Positions 54,561-63,263 of a stretch of DNA of 64,000 nucleotides are shown one piece after another. The notes under the pieces are model-generated. The model had not been told where the DNA came from. It did no database searches and saw nothing but the letters and a program-made list of their open reading frames with translations. Source of the stretch: Paenibacillus zeirhizosphaerae (lineage in GTDB: Bacteria; Bacillota; Bacilli; Paenibacillales; Paenibacillaceae). The translations under genes and the position numbers were made by a program. The DNA lies in contig NZ_JAPCKK010000011.1 in assembly GCF_030705605.1 (NCBI RefSeq), forward strand, positions 1-64,000. The letters are read 5' to 3'. Positions within the stretch are counted from its first letter, which is position 1. The number at the start of each line of letters is the position of its first letter.

Positions 54561-56123
54561 TCAGACTTTGGACAGAAGGGGAAGCAAGTAGTCCAAGAGC
54601 GATTCGGTATCCTCAATCGAAGCACGCATCGCTACGTATCCGTCCGGACGAATTAATATAAGCTCGTTGTTTTCCGCAGCGTAGGCTCGGTACGCGTTCC
54701 CTTCGCAGTCTACGATGGCGTCCGCATCCTGTGGTTGCGTTCGTACGATTCGGTGTACGTGCAGTTGATCGTTGCCGATATCCGGCAGCGACGTGCTGCC
54801 ATCGACAAAGGCCAGAAGCGTCCAGTGCGGCCCACGCAGCAAATCAAAGACGCTTCCTTCAAAGGTCCCTTCTAGAAGGCCCGTGGCCTCGGGCGCCCGA
54901 TCTCCGGGCTGGGGACCGCTCTCGCTTGAGCGGGCTGAAGCCCGCGTGAGAACACTAAAGCGGTAGGAGACGAGAAGTCCGCTTGTCAAATCATCGGAAA
55001 TGGTGCTCAGCGATTTCGACAGCGCCCCCCTGTCGGTATCGGTCTCCATGACTGCGTCCATCTTCTTCGTGCTGTCCTTCAGCACGGTGCGGGCAACTGG
55101 GCGGCGCTCCTCGTCGTACGTATCGAGCAAGGCAGCATCCGAGCCGTGAAGCACGGCTGCCAGTTTCCACCCAAGGTTGTACGCGTCCTGTATCCCTGTA
55201 TTCATGCCTTGACCGCCTGCCGGTGAATGCACATGGGCCGCATCGCCGGCAAGGAAGACCCGTCCGTTGCGGTAATGTTCGACCATGCGGACGTTGACCC
55301 GGTAGATGGACAACCAAGAGGCATCAGTGACTCGGACTTTTCCTGCTCCGGCCCGGCGGTCGAGCATAGCTTGATAAAGCGCAAGCGATGGCTGCTCTGG
55401 ATCTTCGATCTCTTCCTGAATCGTGGCCTGTAACTGAAAGAGCTCGGAATTCGGTAAGGGGGTCAGCCCGAACATCCCTTCCTTTGAAACCCAGACGTGA
55501 ATGCGGTCTCGTTCCAGGCCTTCCAGGCGGATGTCGCCCAAATACCAGCGCTGCTGTTCGAAGGTTTCCCCGACGAGGGACAGGTTCATGAGCTTGCGAA
55601 TGGTGCTTTTCCCGCCGTCGGCGCCGACCACGTAGCGGGTCCGGATTTGCTGGGCTCCTTCTGGCGTTTCTGCGGTAACTGTTACGCCTTCCTCATCTTG
55701 GATCAGGTCAACGACCGTCAAGCCAAGCTCCACTTGACCACCGAATTGGGCATACCGTTCGCGCAATGCTCCTTCCACATCGAATTGGGCAATCCAGATC
55801 GGATTCGGGTACGGCGTCGCGAGACCGGCACTTGCGGCGACGGTAATGCTCGGCTTGTCTACAAACGTGCCATCCTCGCTGTAGTACCGGACAGGAAGGT
55901 CGACGATCCCTTTCCGGACTACGCTGTCCACGGCCCCCAGATCGTCCAAGACTTCGAGGGAGCGGGGTTGGATGCCTTTTGCCTTGGAGGCTGTATTAAA
56001 GGCGTTGGAACGCTCGATGATGCGATGAGAGATGCCTCGGCGGGCCAGATCGCAGGCCAGTGTAAGGCCCGTAGGTCCGGCTCCGACAATTAGAACATCA
56101 ATGGTTGGCAAAGTGAAATGCAT
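54561..56123 (-). CDS. FAD-dependent aromatic-ring monooxygenase
   Basis: Group A flavin monooxygenase (PheA/TfdB/rifampicin-monooxygenase-like) of 520 residues. Dinucleotide-binding GAGPTGLTLACDLARRG (about 14-30), the DG motif YVVGADGGKSTIRKL (about 164-178) and GDAAHVHSPAGGQGMNTGIQDAYNLGWKL (about 293-321). A C-terminal thioredoxin-like domain (about 395-515) follows. It hydroxylates a hydrophobic or aromatic compound with NAD(P)H and O2; the substrate is unknown, and antibiotic or phenolic detoxification is a guess from the TetR partner. A divergent tetR gene and operators lie upstream. The pair sits between prfA and ychF and may be an acquired cassette. Confidence 0.92.
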   Translation of the reverse strand: MHFTLPTIDVLIVGAGPTGLTLACDLARRGISHRIIERSNAFNTASKAKGIQPRSLEVLDDLGAVDSVVRKGIVDLPVRYYSEDGTFVDKPSITVAASAGLATPYPNPIWIAQFDVEGALRERYAQFGGQVELGLTVVDLIQDEEGVTVTAETPEGAQQIRTRYVVGADGGKSTIRKLMNLSLVGETFEQQRWYLGDIRLEGLERDRIHVWVSKEGMFGLTPLPNSELFQLQATIQEEIEDPEQPSLALYQAMLDRRAGAGKVRVTDASWLSIYRVNVRMVEHYRNGRVFLAGDAAHVHSPAGGQGMNTGIQDAYNLGWKLAAVLHGSDAALLDTYDEERRPVARTVLKDSTKKMDAVMETDTDRGALSKSLSTISDDLTSGLLVSYRFSVLTRASARSSESGPQPGDRAPEATGLLEGTFEGSVFDLLRGPHWTLLAFVDGSTSLPDIGNDQLHVHRIVRTQPQDADAIVDCEGNAYRAYAAENNELILIRPDGYVAMRASIEDTESLLDYLLPLLSKV

Positions 56124-56158
56124 GGTGTATTCCTCCTACAAAATGAGTTTGGTCAATT

Positions 56159-56182
56159 ATTATACTACACCGTATAGTGTAG
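56159..56182. promoter_or_regulatory. TetR operator 1 over the monooxygenase promoter
   Basis: CTACAC-CGTATA-GTGTAG (56165-56182) has perfect 6-bp arms. It lies directly behind a minus-strand TATAAT (56159-56164), so a bound repressor would cover the spacer of the monooxygenase promoter. Confidence 0.75.
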
Positions 56183-56229
56183 AAAGTAAAGTGAGAAATA
56201 TTCCATTGCTGCTTTCCTCCATTACGGAG

Positions 56230-56258
56230 TTGATATGAAACGAAATACATTTTATACT
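56230..56258 (+). promoter_or_regulatory. Promoter of the tetR gene
   Basis: TTGATA (56230-56235), a 17-base spacer and TATACT (56253-56258). The -10 overlaps the second operator, which indicates autoregulation. Confidence 0.75.
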
Positions 56259-56274
56259 TTACCGTATAGTGTAG
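56257..56274. promoter_or_regulatory. TetR operator 2 over the tetR promoter
   Basis: CTTTAC-CGTATA-GTGTAG: the core and right half are identical to operator 1 and the left half differs by two bases. The centre-to-centre distance to operator 1 is 92 bases. Confidence 0.75.
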
Positions 56275-56330
56275 TAAATTTCTTTATATAGCCGAGATCT
56301 TTTGGAAACTACAGTCCGGGGGTAAAGGTC

Positions 56331-56972
56331 ATGACAGCCAATTTGACGAACAAGCCACGGCGCGAAAGCGCCATCCGAAAGCGCGCCGACATTCTCGCGG
56401 CAGCGCGTCATTTGTTCCTGATGGAAGGATTCAACCAATCAAGCGTGGACGCAGTGGCAGCACAGGCGAACGTGTCCAAGCGGACGGTCTATGATTATTT
56501 CGGCGATAAACGGGCCTTGCTGCTCGCCGTCGTTGAGGAGACAGGGCAAGCGATTATGACCTCGATCGAACAGGCCGTCGAAGACAAGCTTCAGGAAGTC
56601 TCCGATCTTGAACAAGCGCTTATCGCGTTCTGCGAGCAAATTATGACGTCAACCATCGGATCGGCCGATTATGCTGCGCTTCTACGGCTCGTGACGATGG
56701 AAGCAGAGCACTTGCCGGATTCGACGTATGACCAAATGGACCGGATGCCGGAGGAAGCGCTCGCCAAGCGCTTGGCCGAATTCGGGAAGCGCGGATGGTT
56801 GACGGTGCCGGATGCCCAGCTTGCCGCGAAACATTTCGCTGCTTTGACATTTTTGTTGGTTTTGAGTTATCCGGGACAGGAACGCCAAGAGGAAGATGCC
56901 CGGAACCAGCGCCTCATTGTCGAAGGAGTTCGTGCCTTTCTTCGCGCCTATGCGCCGGAGCATCGGGAATGA
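56331..56972 (+). CDS. TetR/AcrR family regulator of the monooxygenase
   Basis: 213-residue repressor. N-terminal helix-turn-helix: RADILAAARHLFLMEGFNQSSVDAVAAQANVSKRTVYDYFGDKRALL (about 18-64), a textbook TetR domain, followed by an all-helical ligand domain. It is transcribed away from the FAD monooxygenase, with matched palindromes over both promoters, so it very probably represses both and is released by the enzyme substrate or a related compound. Confidence 0.92.
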   Translation: MTANLTNKPRRESAIRKRADILAAARHLFLMEGFNQSSVDAVAAQANVSKRTVYDYFGDKRALLLAVVEETGQAIMTSIEQAVEDKLQEVSDLEQALIAFCEQIMTSTIGSADYAALLRLVTMEAEHLPDSTYDQMDRMPEEALAKRLAEFGKRGWLTVPDAQLAAKHFAALTFLLVLSYPGQERQEEDARNQRLIVEGVRAFLRAYAPEHRE

Positions 56973-57023
56973 ACCTGCAAGAGGCTGCCCCAAAAGCGTT
57001 CGCATGACATGGGAACATCAGAA

Positions 57024-57062
57024 AAAAAGAGCGGGCTATCTTTTCGATAACCTGCTCTTTTT
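57024..57062. terminator. Bidirectional terminator between tetR and ychF
   Basis: AAAGAGCGGG...TATC / GATA...CCTGCTCTTT stem (57025-57062) with A-rich and T-rich flanks on both sides. It suits the convergent tetR (+) and ychF (-) genes. Confidence 0.8.
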
Positions 57063-57140
57063 CTTGATTTTTGGCCCTGCACCTTAACTTAATGACATTG
57101 GGCTGATTCACAGCTCCCTCTCAGGGTTTAAAAAGCTATA

Positions 57141-58241
57141 TTAAACATTAAAGCGGAAATGCATAATATCGCCGTCCTGCACGACATAATCCTTGCCTTC
57201 CAGACGAAGCTGGCCGCGTTCCTTCGCTCCGTTCATGGAACCTGCCGCCACCAGATCATCATAGGATACCACTTCCGCCCGGATAAAGCCGCGCTCAAAA
57301 TCGCTGTGAATCACGCCTGCTGCGCCCGGAGCCTTCGTGCCTTTATGAATCGTCCATGCCCGAACCTCCTGCACCCCAGCCGTGAAGTAGGTGTACAGTC
57401 CGAGCAAGCGGTATGCCGCCTTGATCAGACGGTTGAGTCCCGATTCCTCCAGTCCAAGCTCCTCCAGGAACATAGCTTTGTCCTCACCCTCAAGCTCGGC
57501 GATCTCGGCTTCCACCTTGGCGCTGATCGGAACCACCTCGGCATTCTCACCTGCCGCGAAATCGCGAACCTGCTGGACATAAGGATTGTTCTCCGCATCG
57601 GTCACACCGTCTTCGCTGACATTCGCCGCATACAACACCGGCTTCATGGTAAGCAGGTGCAGATCGCGGACGAGCAGCTTCTCGTCATCGGTCAGCTCCA
57701 GACTGCGCGCCGGCTTGTCATTGTACAACGTTTCCTTAAGACGCTCCAGCACTTCCACTTCCTGCGCACCTGTCTTGTTACCGCCCTTCATGTTCTTACG
57801 GGCACGGTCAATTCGTTTGTCCACGCTCTCCAAGTCAGCCAAAATCAGCTCCAGATTAATGGTCTGGATATCGCTTACCGGGTCTACCTTGCCATCGACG
57901 TGCGTGATATTCTCATCCTCGAAGCAGCGAACGACGTGCACGATCGCATCCACCTCGCGGATATGAGCCAGAAACTTGTTGCCCAAGCCTTCGCCTTTGC
58001 TGGCACCACGCACAAGACCGGCAATATCTACGAATTCGAAGGCGGTTGGCACGGTTTTGTTCGGCACAACCATCTCCGTTAATTTATCCAGACGCTCATC
58101 CGGCACCTCAACCACGCCGACATTCGGATCTATCGTGCAGAAAGGATAGTTGGCGGATTCAGCGCCAGCCTGCGTAATCGCGTTGAACAACGTCGATTTG
58201 CCGACGTTCGGCAGCCCGACAATACCTGCTTTTAAAGCCAT
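57141..58241 (-). CDS. ychF: Redox-regulated ATPase YchF
   Basis: Obg-family P-loop protein that prefers ATP and associates with ribosomes; implicated in stress response. 366 residues from ATG 58241 (GGGAG upstream). G1 [15 protein letters not shown] (about 8-22), G3-region [25 protein letters not shown] (about 68-92), helical arm (about 125-205) and C-terminal TGS-like domain ending [15 protein letters not shown]. The frame upstream to 58259 is not needed. Confidence 0.97.
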   Translation of the reverse strand: MALKAGIVGLPNVGKSTLFNAITQAGAESANYPFCTIDPNVGVVEVPDERLDKLTEMVVPNKTVPTAFEFVDIAGLVRGASKGEGLGNKFLAHIREVDAIVHVVRCFEDENITHVDGKVDPVSDIQTINLELILADLESVDKRIDRARKNMKGGNKTGAQEVEVLERLKETLYNDKPARSLELTDDEKLLVRDLHLLTMKPVLYAANVSEDGVTDAENNPYVQQVRDFAAGENAEVVPISAKVEAEIAELEGEDKAMFLEELGLEESGLNRLIKAAYRLLGLYTYFTAGVQEVRAWTIHKGTKAPGAAGVIHSDFERGFIRAEVVSYDDLVAAGSMNGAKERGQLRLEGKDYVVQDGDIMHFRFNV

Positions 58242-58363
58242 AGTAAGAACAACTCCCATTTATATGAAATAAAATAATGTAAACACTGCCCTTGATACAC
58301 CATCCCACATTATATATGACAACCATCGCAGGGGGCAACCGGAGAAGCGGGCTCGTGCAAGCG

Positions 58364-58840
58364 TCAGAGCTCTTTCCTCATTTGTATATCCGTGATGGTG
58401 TACCCCATAGCCTTGTACAAATGCAGCGCCCTGTCATTGTGTCCGAACACATGCAGGCCGATTCGGGAGACGCCAACCCGGCGTGCTTCTTCATCCAGCG
58501 CAGCCATCGTTTGCCTGCCATAGCCCTTCCCCCGGTGCTCCTCAAAGATGACAATTTCCAGCAGAAAGGCTTCTGTTCCCCAGGTGTGCCTTGTGATATT
58601 AAACCAGATGTTCCCAATCTGCAGCTCTGTCCCGTCTTCATTGAGGACGATGGCGTACAAATAAGCATCCTTCGTTTCCAGGCCCGCAGGCAGATGTTGA
58701 CGTATGCTTTCTTGGGAGCGCTGCAGCGCTTCCTCCGCCGTCCAGGCTCCTGCTTTTATTTTATCCTCGGCATAATCCTTGATCAGCCATTGTTCAAAGC
58801 TTACGTACTGCACAGCATTCATCGGTTTGAGTGAAATCAT
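58364..58840 (-). CDS. GNAT family N-acetyltransferase
   Basis: 158 residues. Acetyl-CoA binding motif A: VIFEEHRGKGYGRQTMAALDEEARRVG (about 94-120), then ISRIGLHVFGHNDRALHLYKAMGYTITD, typical of GNAT enzymes. The substrate cannot be read from the sequence. Its AAGGAG ribosome site lies inside the end of the fni gene, with the ATG immediately after that stop, so the two are co-translated. Confidence 0.9.
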   Translation of the reverse strand: MISLKPMNAVQYVSFEQWLIKDYAEDKIKAGAWTAEEALQRSQESIRQHLPAGLETKDAYLYAIVLNEDGTELQIGNIWFNITRHTWGTEAFLLEIVIFEEHRGKGYGRQTMAALDEEARRVGVSRIGLHVFGHNDRALHLYKAMGYTITDIQMRKEL

Positions 58841-58841
58841 T

Positions 58842-59951
58842 TTACTGCTCCTTCCATGATTGAATTGCGGGAGGCCGCAACCGCGGAGTGTCCCGCAGCG
58901 CCTCCACAGTGGCGGCGCCGATCCCGAACATCACGGTCCGCAGCTCCAGCTCTACCTGTGCCAGCCTGTCGTGAAGCGCCTGCTCCGACGCAACGGCAGG
59001 GCCGAGCAAAGAACGGCCGAAACCGGCCAAATCCGCGCCAAGCGCAATCGCTTTGGCAGCATCCACACCGCTGTTAAGTCCGCCGCTGCCGATAATAGCG
59101 CCCTTGCTTGCAAGCGCACGCACCTCCACAATGCATTCTGCCGTCGGGTTGCCCCAATCCGCGAACGCCTCGGCTGCGGCTCGTTTCACCGGGTCCGGGT
59201 TCCGGTATTTCTCCACCTGGCTCCAGCTTGTACCGCCTGAGCCGGCCACGTCGATGAACGCCGCTCCGACCGCGAACAGCCTGGAAGCCGCTTCACCGTC
59301 AATGCCCCAACCCACCTCCTTGATGCCTACTGGAACCTCTAGCACACGGCACACCCGCTCAATCTGCTTCAGCAGCCCGGCAAAATTGGTATCCCCCTCA
59401 GGCTGGAATACCTCCTGGATTCCGTTCAGATGGAGAACCAGCATATCCGCTCCCGCAATGTCTACGGCACGGCGGCATAGCTCCTCATTGAATCCGTAAT
59501 TAAGCTGAACCGCGCCAAGATTGGCAATCACCGTTATATTAGGGGCATGGCGCCTTACATTAAAGGTGGTGGCCAGCTCCTCTTTCTCCACGGCCGCCCG
59601 CACGGATCCGACACCGAGCGTCCAGCCCCTGGCTTCCGCCGTCGCAGCCAGCCGTTCGTTGATTTTTCCCGTTTCCACGCTGCCTCCGGTCATCGAGCTG
59701 ATCAGCAACGGTGTCCGCACAGCCTTGCCAAGGAAGGTGCTGTCCAGGCGAATGGACGCGAAATCAAGCTCAGGCAGCGGATTATGCCTGAATGCGTAAC
59801 GCTCCAGCCCGCTTGTGATGCCCCGCCCCGCCACGTCTTCTTCCAGGCATAAACGGACATGCTCAATCTTGCGTTCCCCGGTCCGTCCTGCGGGCAGCAG
59901 CGATTCATCTCCCTTTATTTCTTGCCGGTTTTCATTGGTTTGATCACTCAT
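58842..59951 (-). CDS. fni: Type 2 isopentenyl-diphosphate delta-isomerase
   Basis: FMN- and NADPH-dependent enzyme interconverting IPP and DMAPP for isoprenoid (including undecaprenyl) synthesis. 369 residues from ATG 59951 (GGGAG 7 bases upstream). N-terminal RKIEHVRLCLEEDV, PLLISSMTGGS (about 80-90), LHLNGIQEVFQPEGD (about 172-186), VGIKEVGWGIDGEAA and the FMN-phosphate site IGSGGLNSGVDAAKAIALGADLAGFGRSLL. The presence of type 2 rather than type 1 enzyme is usual for Firmicutes. Confidence 0.95.
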   Translation of the reverse strand: MSDQTNENRQEIKGDESLLPAGRTGERKIEHVRLCLEEDVAGRGITSGLERYAFRHNPLPELDFASIRLDSTFLGKAVRTPLLISSMTGGSVETGKINERLAATAEARGWTLGVGSVRAAVEKEELATTFNVRRHAPNITVIANLGAVQLNYGFNEELCRRAVDIAGADMLVLHLNGIQEVFQPEGDTNFAGLLKQIERVCRVLEVPVGIKEVGWGIDGEAASRLFAVGAAFIDVAGSGGTSWSQVEKYRNPDPVKRAAAEAFADWGNPTAECIVEVRALASKGAIIGSGGLNSGVDAAKAIALGADLAGFGRSLLGPAVASEQALHDRLAQVELELRTVMFGIGAATVEALRDTPRLRPPAIQSWKEQ

Positions 59952-60069
59952 GTAAAGCTCCCTTGTCTGATTTATCGATACCATCATTATTTAGCTTATA
60001 GGCCTGTATCCATAGTATAACATCGTACCCGCTCTACAAATCAAAACTTGCACCCAACGGCTTTCACGA

Positions 60070-60083
60070 GGAACCCGGGTTCC
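60070..60083. repeat. 14-base perfect palindrome
   Basis: GGAACCCGGGTTCC lies in the fni/tetR intergenic region about 30 bases upstream of the tetR -35. No T-tract; function unknown. Confidence 0.4.
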
Positions 60084-60110
60084 TTAGGTCTTGACCGACG
60101 CAGCCGTGTT

Positions 60111-60156
60111 TTGACATATCACATGAAATGTGAGAATATTAACTAACGACCGTTAG
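60111..60156 (+). promoter_or_regulatory. Promoter and TetR operator of the SMR efflux operon
   Basis: A perfect TTGACA (60111-60116) is followed by a weaker -10 around GAATAT/AATATT. Two palindromes lie here: TCACAT-GAA-ATGTGA (60119-60133) in the spacer and CTAACG-AC-CGTTAG (60143-60156), which ends 8 bases before the start codon. The second has the usual form of TetR/QacR-type operators, so a bound repressor would block the transcription start and the ribosome site together. Confidence 0.65.
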
Positions 60157-60164
60157 GATGGTGA

Positions 60165-60752
60165 ATGAATATTGTGCGTTTGGAACATATAAAGAACGTT
60201 GCTCTGTCCCATTTTGCCAAGCATGGTTATGAAGGAGCCTCGCTCAGCAGCATCGCCGGGGAGGTAGGCATCAGGAAACCTTCGCTGTATGCGCATTTCA
60301 AGAGCAAGGAGGATCTGTTTCTGCAGGTGGTAGCCCATGCCTTCCGCCTGGAGTCACGCAGAATCTTTGCTTACTTTGCCGCTCGCCGGGACACAGACAT
60401 CGAGGCGCTGTTACGAGATTTTTTTGTATGGCTCGAACAAGAGTACGAGAGCAGCAGCACGGCGAAGCTGGTGCTGCGGATGTGTTTTTTTCCGCCGGCG
60501 GTGCTGTGCGATGAGGTGATGGATATCGTATATCCGTTTCTGGAGCGCATGGAGCGCATGCTGACACGATTGCTTCTGCGCCGTGCGGCATCCTGGGACA
60601 GGCCTGGCGGTGTAGAAGTGAAAAGCGCTGCACTGGCTTACATTACGCTCGTTGACGGCACGGCCGTGGAGCTGCTGTTCGTAGGACCGGACAAATACCG
60701 CAGGCGCGTCCAAGCCGCTTGGCCGATATTCTGGCGTGGTATGAATACTTAA
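60165..60752 (+). CDS. TetR family regulator of the SMR pair (YvdT-like)
   Basis: 195 residues, with an N-terminal helix-turn-helix ([45 protein letters not shown], about 8-52) and a helical effector domain. It is the first gene of a regulator-SMR-SMR operon with the layout of Bacillus subtilis yvdT-yvdS-yvdR. The SD (AGGATGG) abuts the operator palindrome, so strong autoregulation is expected. Confidence 0.9.
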   Translation: MNIVRLEHIKNVALSHFAKHGYEGASLSSIAGEVGIRKPSLYAHFKSKEDLFLQVVAHAFRLESRRIFAYFAARRDTDIEALLRDFFVWLEQEYESSSTAKLVLRMCFFPPAVLCDEVMDIVYPFLERMERMLTRLLLRRAASWDRPGGVEVKSAALAYITLVDGTAVELLFVGPDKYRRRVQAAWPIFWRGMNT

Positions 60753-60768
60753 CGAAGAAGGAGATTAG

Positions 60769-61110
60769 ATGAATCGCAGCTGGTTGTACGTTATTTTGGG
60801 AGGTATCATAGAAGTCATATGGGTGTCCGGTCTGAAGCATGCCGCCACACCATGGGAATGGATTGTCACACTGCTGGCCATCGGGGTCAGCTTTTATCTG
60901 ATTATTCAGGCGGCAAACCGCCTACCGGTAGGCACGGTATATGCCGTCTTTACAGGGCTCGGCACAGCCGGAACCGTTGCGGCCGAAATGCTGCTGTTCG
61001 GCGAGCCTTTTAACTGGGCGAAGGTGCTGCTGACCGCGCTGCTGCTTGCCGGGGTAATCGGTCTGAAACTCGTGACCGATTCCGCAGCGCGTGAAAGGGG
61101 GAACGCCTGA
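60769..61110 (+). CDS. Small multidrug resistance (SMR) transporter subunit, first of a pair
   Basis: 113 residues, four helices. The membrane-embedded glutamate lies in GGIIEVIWVSGLKHA (about 11-25), followed by QAANRLPVGTVYAVFTGLGTAGTVAAEMLLF (about 46-76), the conserved SMR core. Its C-terminal tail is longer and more polar than the second subunit. The paired genes suggest an obligate antiparallel heterodimer like YkkCD, EbrAB or YvdRS; the cargo may be quaternary ammonium or guanidinium-type cations. Confidence 0.92.
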   Translation: MNRSWLYVILGGIIEVIWVSGLKHAATPWEWIVTLLAIGVSFYLIIQAANRLPVGTVYAVFTGLGTAGTVAAEMLLFGEPFNWAKVLLTALLLAGVIGLKLVTDSAARERGNA

Positions 61111-61424
61111 TGGCCTGGCTCGCATTGATTCTTGCCGGCAGCTCCGAGGTGCTCGGCGTCATTGGTATGAAGGGCATTACGATGAGGAAGGGATGGCGGT
61201 CTTACGCTCTGATGGGCGTCTCTTTTCTGCTCAGCTTTTCGCTGCTCAGCTATTCGATGCAGTACCTTCCCATGGGCACGGCTTATGCCGTATGGACCGG
61301 AATCGGGACCGTCGGCAGCACCGTGGCTGGCATGCTGCTGTTCGGTGAGGACAAGGATTGGAAAAGAATGCTGTTTATCGCGATGATTTTGGCGGCCGCC
61401 GCCGGCCTCAAGCTGATATCCTAG
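61110..61424 (+). CDS. Small multidrug resistance (SMR) transporter subunit, second of a pair
   Basis: 104 residues, four helices: AGSSEVLGVIGMKG (glutamate, about 9-22), YSMQYLPMGTAYAVWTGIGTVGSTVAGMLLFGE (about 48-80). The ATG overlaps the stop codon of the first subunit by one base (TGATG), which favours equal synthesis of both halves. No guanidine (ykkC-type) riboswitch precedes the operon; control is by the TetR protein. Confidence 0.92.
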   Translation: MAWLALILAGSSEVLGVIGMKGITMRKGWRSYALMGVSFLLSFSLLSYSMQYLPMGTAYAVWTGIGTVGSTVAGMLLFGEDKDWKRMLFIAMILAAAAGLKLIS

Positions 61425-61459
61425 CATACAGCGTCCATAAGGAACAGGGGGGAAGAACG

Positions 61460-62395
61460 ATGATCACAACCGTTACACTAAATGCCGCCGTCGATAAAAT
61501 CTACAACATACCCGGCTTCCAGCCGGATCGGGTGCACCGGATAACAGAAAACGTGACCGTACCCGGAGGCAAAGGAGTTAATGCCGCCCGGGTCATCCAT
61601 ACGCTGGGCGTGCCTGTTCGGGCTACCGGCTTTGCGGCAGGGCATACTGGCCACATGCTCTTGGAGAGCCTGCAGCAAGAAGGGATAACGGCCGATTTCG
61701 TGACCGCCGCCCGTGGCGAAACCCGACTGGCCATCACAGTGCTGGACCCGGCAGCCGGCACGCAGACCGAGCTCATTGAGGGCGGCCCCTCTGTTGGGCC
61801 GGGCGAGCTGGCCGCGCTCCGGGACAAGCTCCGGCTCCTGGCGGCAGATTCCGCCTGGGTCTTGCTGTCCGGCAGCCTGCCTGCCGGCTGCCCGCAAGGG
61901 CTGTACGCCGAGCTCTGCGAGCTGGCGAAGGCGCAGGGTGCCCGGGTGGCACTCGACGCAAGCGGCGAGGCGCTCCGGGAAGGGCTGCGCGGGCGGCCCG
62001 ACCTGGTGAAGCCGAACGAGGAGGAAGCCGCCCGCTTCGCCGGCATCGCGCCCGGTGGCGGACTGGCCGCGATGCGCGAGGCTGCCGCCAAGCTTGTGCA
62101 GGCCGGGGCTGGCTTGGCCGTCGTCTCGCTTGGCGCAGACGGCGTGCTGGCGGCCACCGCCGCCGCCAGCTACCGCGTGACGCTGCCCCACGCTGACATC
62201 GTCAGCCCGCTCGGCAGCGGAGACGCCATGGTCGCCGGGCTGGTCACAGGCGACCTGGCTGGCCTTGGCCTCCCCGCCATGCTGCGGCGCGGAGCGGCCT
62301 GCGGCACGGCAGCCGCGCTGCATGCGATGGCTGGCCGTATCACTCCTGCGGATGTCCTGCGCCTGGAGAAGGACATCCGAGTGGAGCGGCTGTAG
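61460..62395 (+). CDS. 1-phosphofructokinase family (PfkB) hexose-phosphate kinase
   Basis: 312 residues, ribokinase fold. N-terminal TVTLNAAVDKIYNIPGFQ, GGKGVNAARVIHTLG (about 36-50), KPNEEEAARFAG and the C-terminal phosphoryl-transfer motif PLGSGDAMVAGLVTGD (about 249-264) with catalytic Asp. The pattern fits 1-phosphofructokinase or tagatose-6-phosphate kinase; no PTS or fruR gene lies beside it, so the substrate is open. GGGGGG precedes the ATG. The interior (61750-62300) is notably GC-rich. Confidence 0.9.
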   Translation: MITTVTLNAAVDKIYNIPGFQPDRVHRITENVTVPGGKGVNAARVIHTLGVPVRATGFAAGHTGHMLLESLQQEGITADFVTAARGETRLAITVLDPAAGTQTELIEGGPSVGPGELAALRDKLRLLAADSAWVLLSGSLPAGCPQGLYAELCELAKAQGARVALDASGEALREGLRGRPDLVKPNEEEAARFAGIAPGGGLAAMREAAAKLVQAGAGLAVVSLGADGVLAATAAASYRVTLPHADIVSPLGSGDAMVAGLVTGDLAGLGLPAMLRRGAACGTAAALHAMAGRITPADVLRLEKDIRVERL

Positions 62396-62428
62396 CCTGC
62401 TTTACGGGTTCACAGCTCATGACAGCAA

Positions 62429-62470
62429 AAGCCGCCCCCCATATGTATAACGGAGGACGGCTTCTTTTTT
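62429..62470. terminator. Terminator shared by pfkB and lysE genes
   Basis: AAGCCG (62429-62434) pairs with CGGCTT (62458-62463), with CC/GG pairs inside; on the plus strand CTTTTTT follows. It lies between the convergent ends of the kinase and exporter genes and reaches the last codon of the latter. Confidence 0.7.
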
Positions 62471-63077
62471 ACCTAAGCAAAGTGACTGCCATGTATATGG
62501 CCAATCCGAAAATCACAAGCGCTGACACCCTGTTCAGGTTCCTGCTGATTCCGCCTGCCGGATCAATTCGCCCCACTCCCCTGCCAGCCGCGGCCAGCCC
62601 TGCAAACCAGCACCAGGACACCAGAGCTGCGGTCAGCGTGAATACCCACCTGTCCCCTCCTTCATACTGCAGGGAGCTGGTTCCGATGACGCCAACCGTA
62701 TCCAGAATGGCATGCGGGTTCAACAGCGACACCGAGGCCGCGAAAGCAACCTGGCGCGAAGCCCGAAGGGGGGAAGGCGCCCCCGCCTGAGACTGACCCG
62801 AACGCCAGATGCTCCAGGCCATATACAACAGGAACAGGCAGCCGGCCCCGTACAAAATATCCGTCAGCCAGCTCCATCGCAGCATGAGCAGTGACACGCC
62901 CCCTACAGCGAGGAAAATGAGCAGCGTATCACAAACGCCAGCCGTGATTACAGCAGGGAGCGCCTTCCTCAGACTAGGCTGGCTGGCCCCCTGATTGAAT
63001 ATGAATACGTTCTGTACGCCCAAGGGTAAAATGAGCCCCAGCGCGAGCAAGAACGCATGTACAGCAGCTTCCATCAT
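62469..63077 (-). CDS. LysE/ArgO family amino-acid exporter
   Basis: 202-residue membrane protein with about six helices. Family marks: LILPLGVQNVFIFNQGA (about 15-31), AGVCDTLLIFLAVGG (about 46-60) and SLLNPHAILDTVGVIG (about 116-131), the LNP-type motif of LysE-superfamily exporters. Lysine and arginine are classic substrates, but the cargo here is unknown. Two adjacent ATGs (63077, 63074) share a rather distant AGAGAGG site. Confidence 0.9.
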   Translation of the reverse strand: MMEAAVHAFLLALGLILPLGVQNVFIFNQGASQPSLRKALPAVITAGVCDTLLIFLAVGGVSLLMLRWSWLTDILYGAGCLFLLYMAWSIWRSGQSQAGAPSPLRASRQVAFAASVSLLNPHAILDTVGVIGTSSLQYEGGDRWVFTLTAALVSWCWFAGLAAAGRGVGRIDPAGGISRNLNRVSALVIFGLAIYMAVTLLR

Positions 63078-63263
63078 CCGGGTACAAATCCTCTCTTCTG
63101 TCAGCTTGATTCATGTAAATCACTCTAATGCGTTGACAGAGACTTGTCGCCAGCCAAATTCTCATGATCCCACCAGCCAAATAATTCGGCAGACATAGTT
63201 CCTGTTTTCCGATGTTTCGGCGTATCTATGCGGGCTTGTCGGTTTGAAAAATGGAAAAGCAGT

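Noticed and set aside
60752..60768. Guanidine riboswitch before the SMR pair
   Set aside because: Only 16 bases separate tetR from the first subunit, and the operon leader is taken by a TetR operator.
61478..62323. Minus-strand frames opposite the PfkB kinase
   Set aside because: GC-rich antisense shadows of a kinase with intact motifs.
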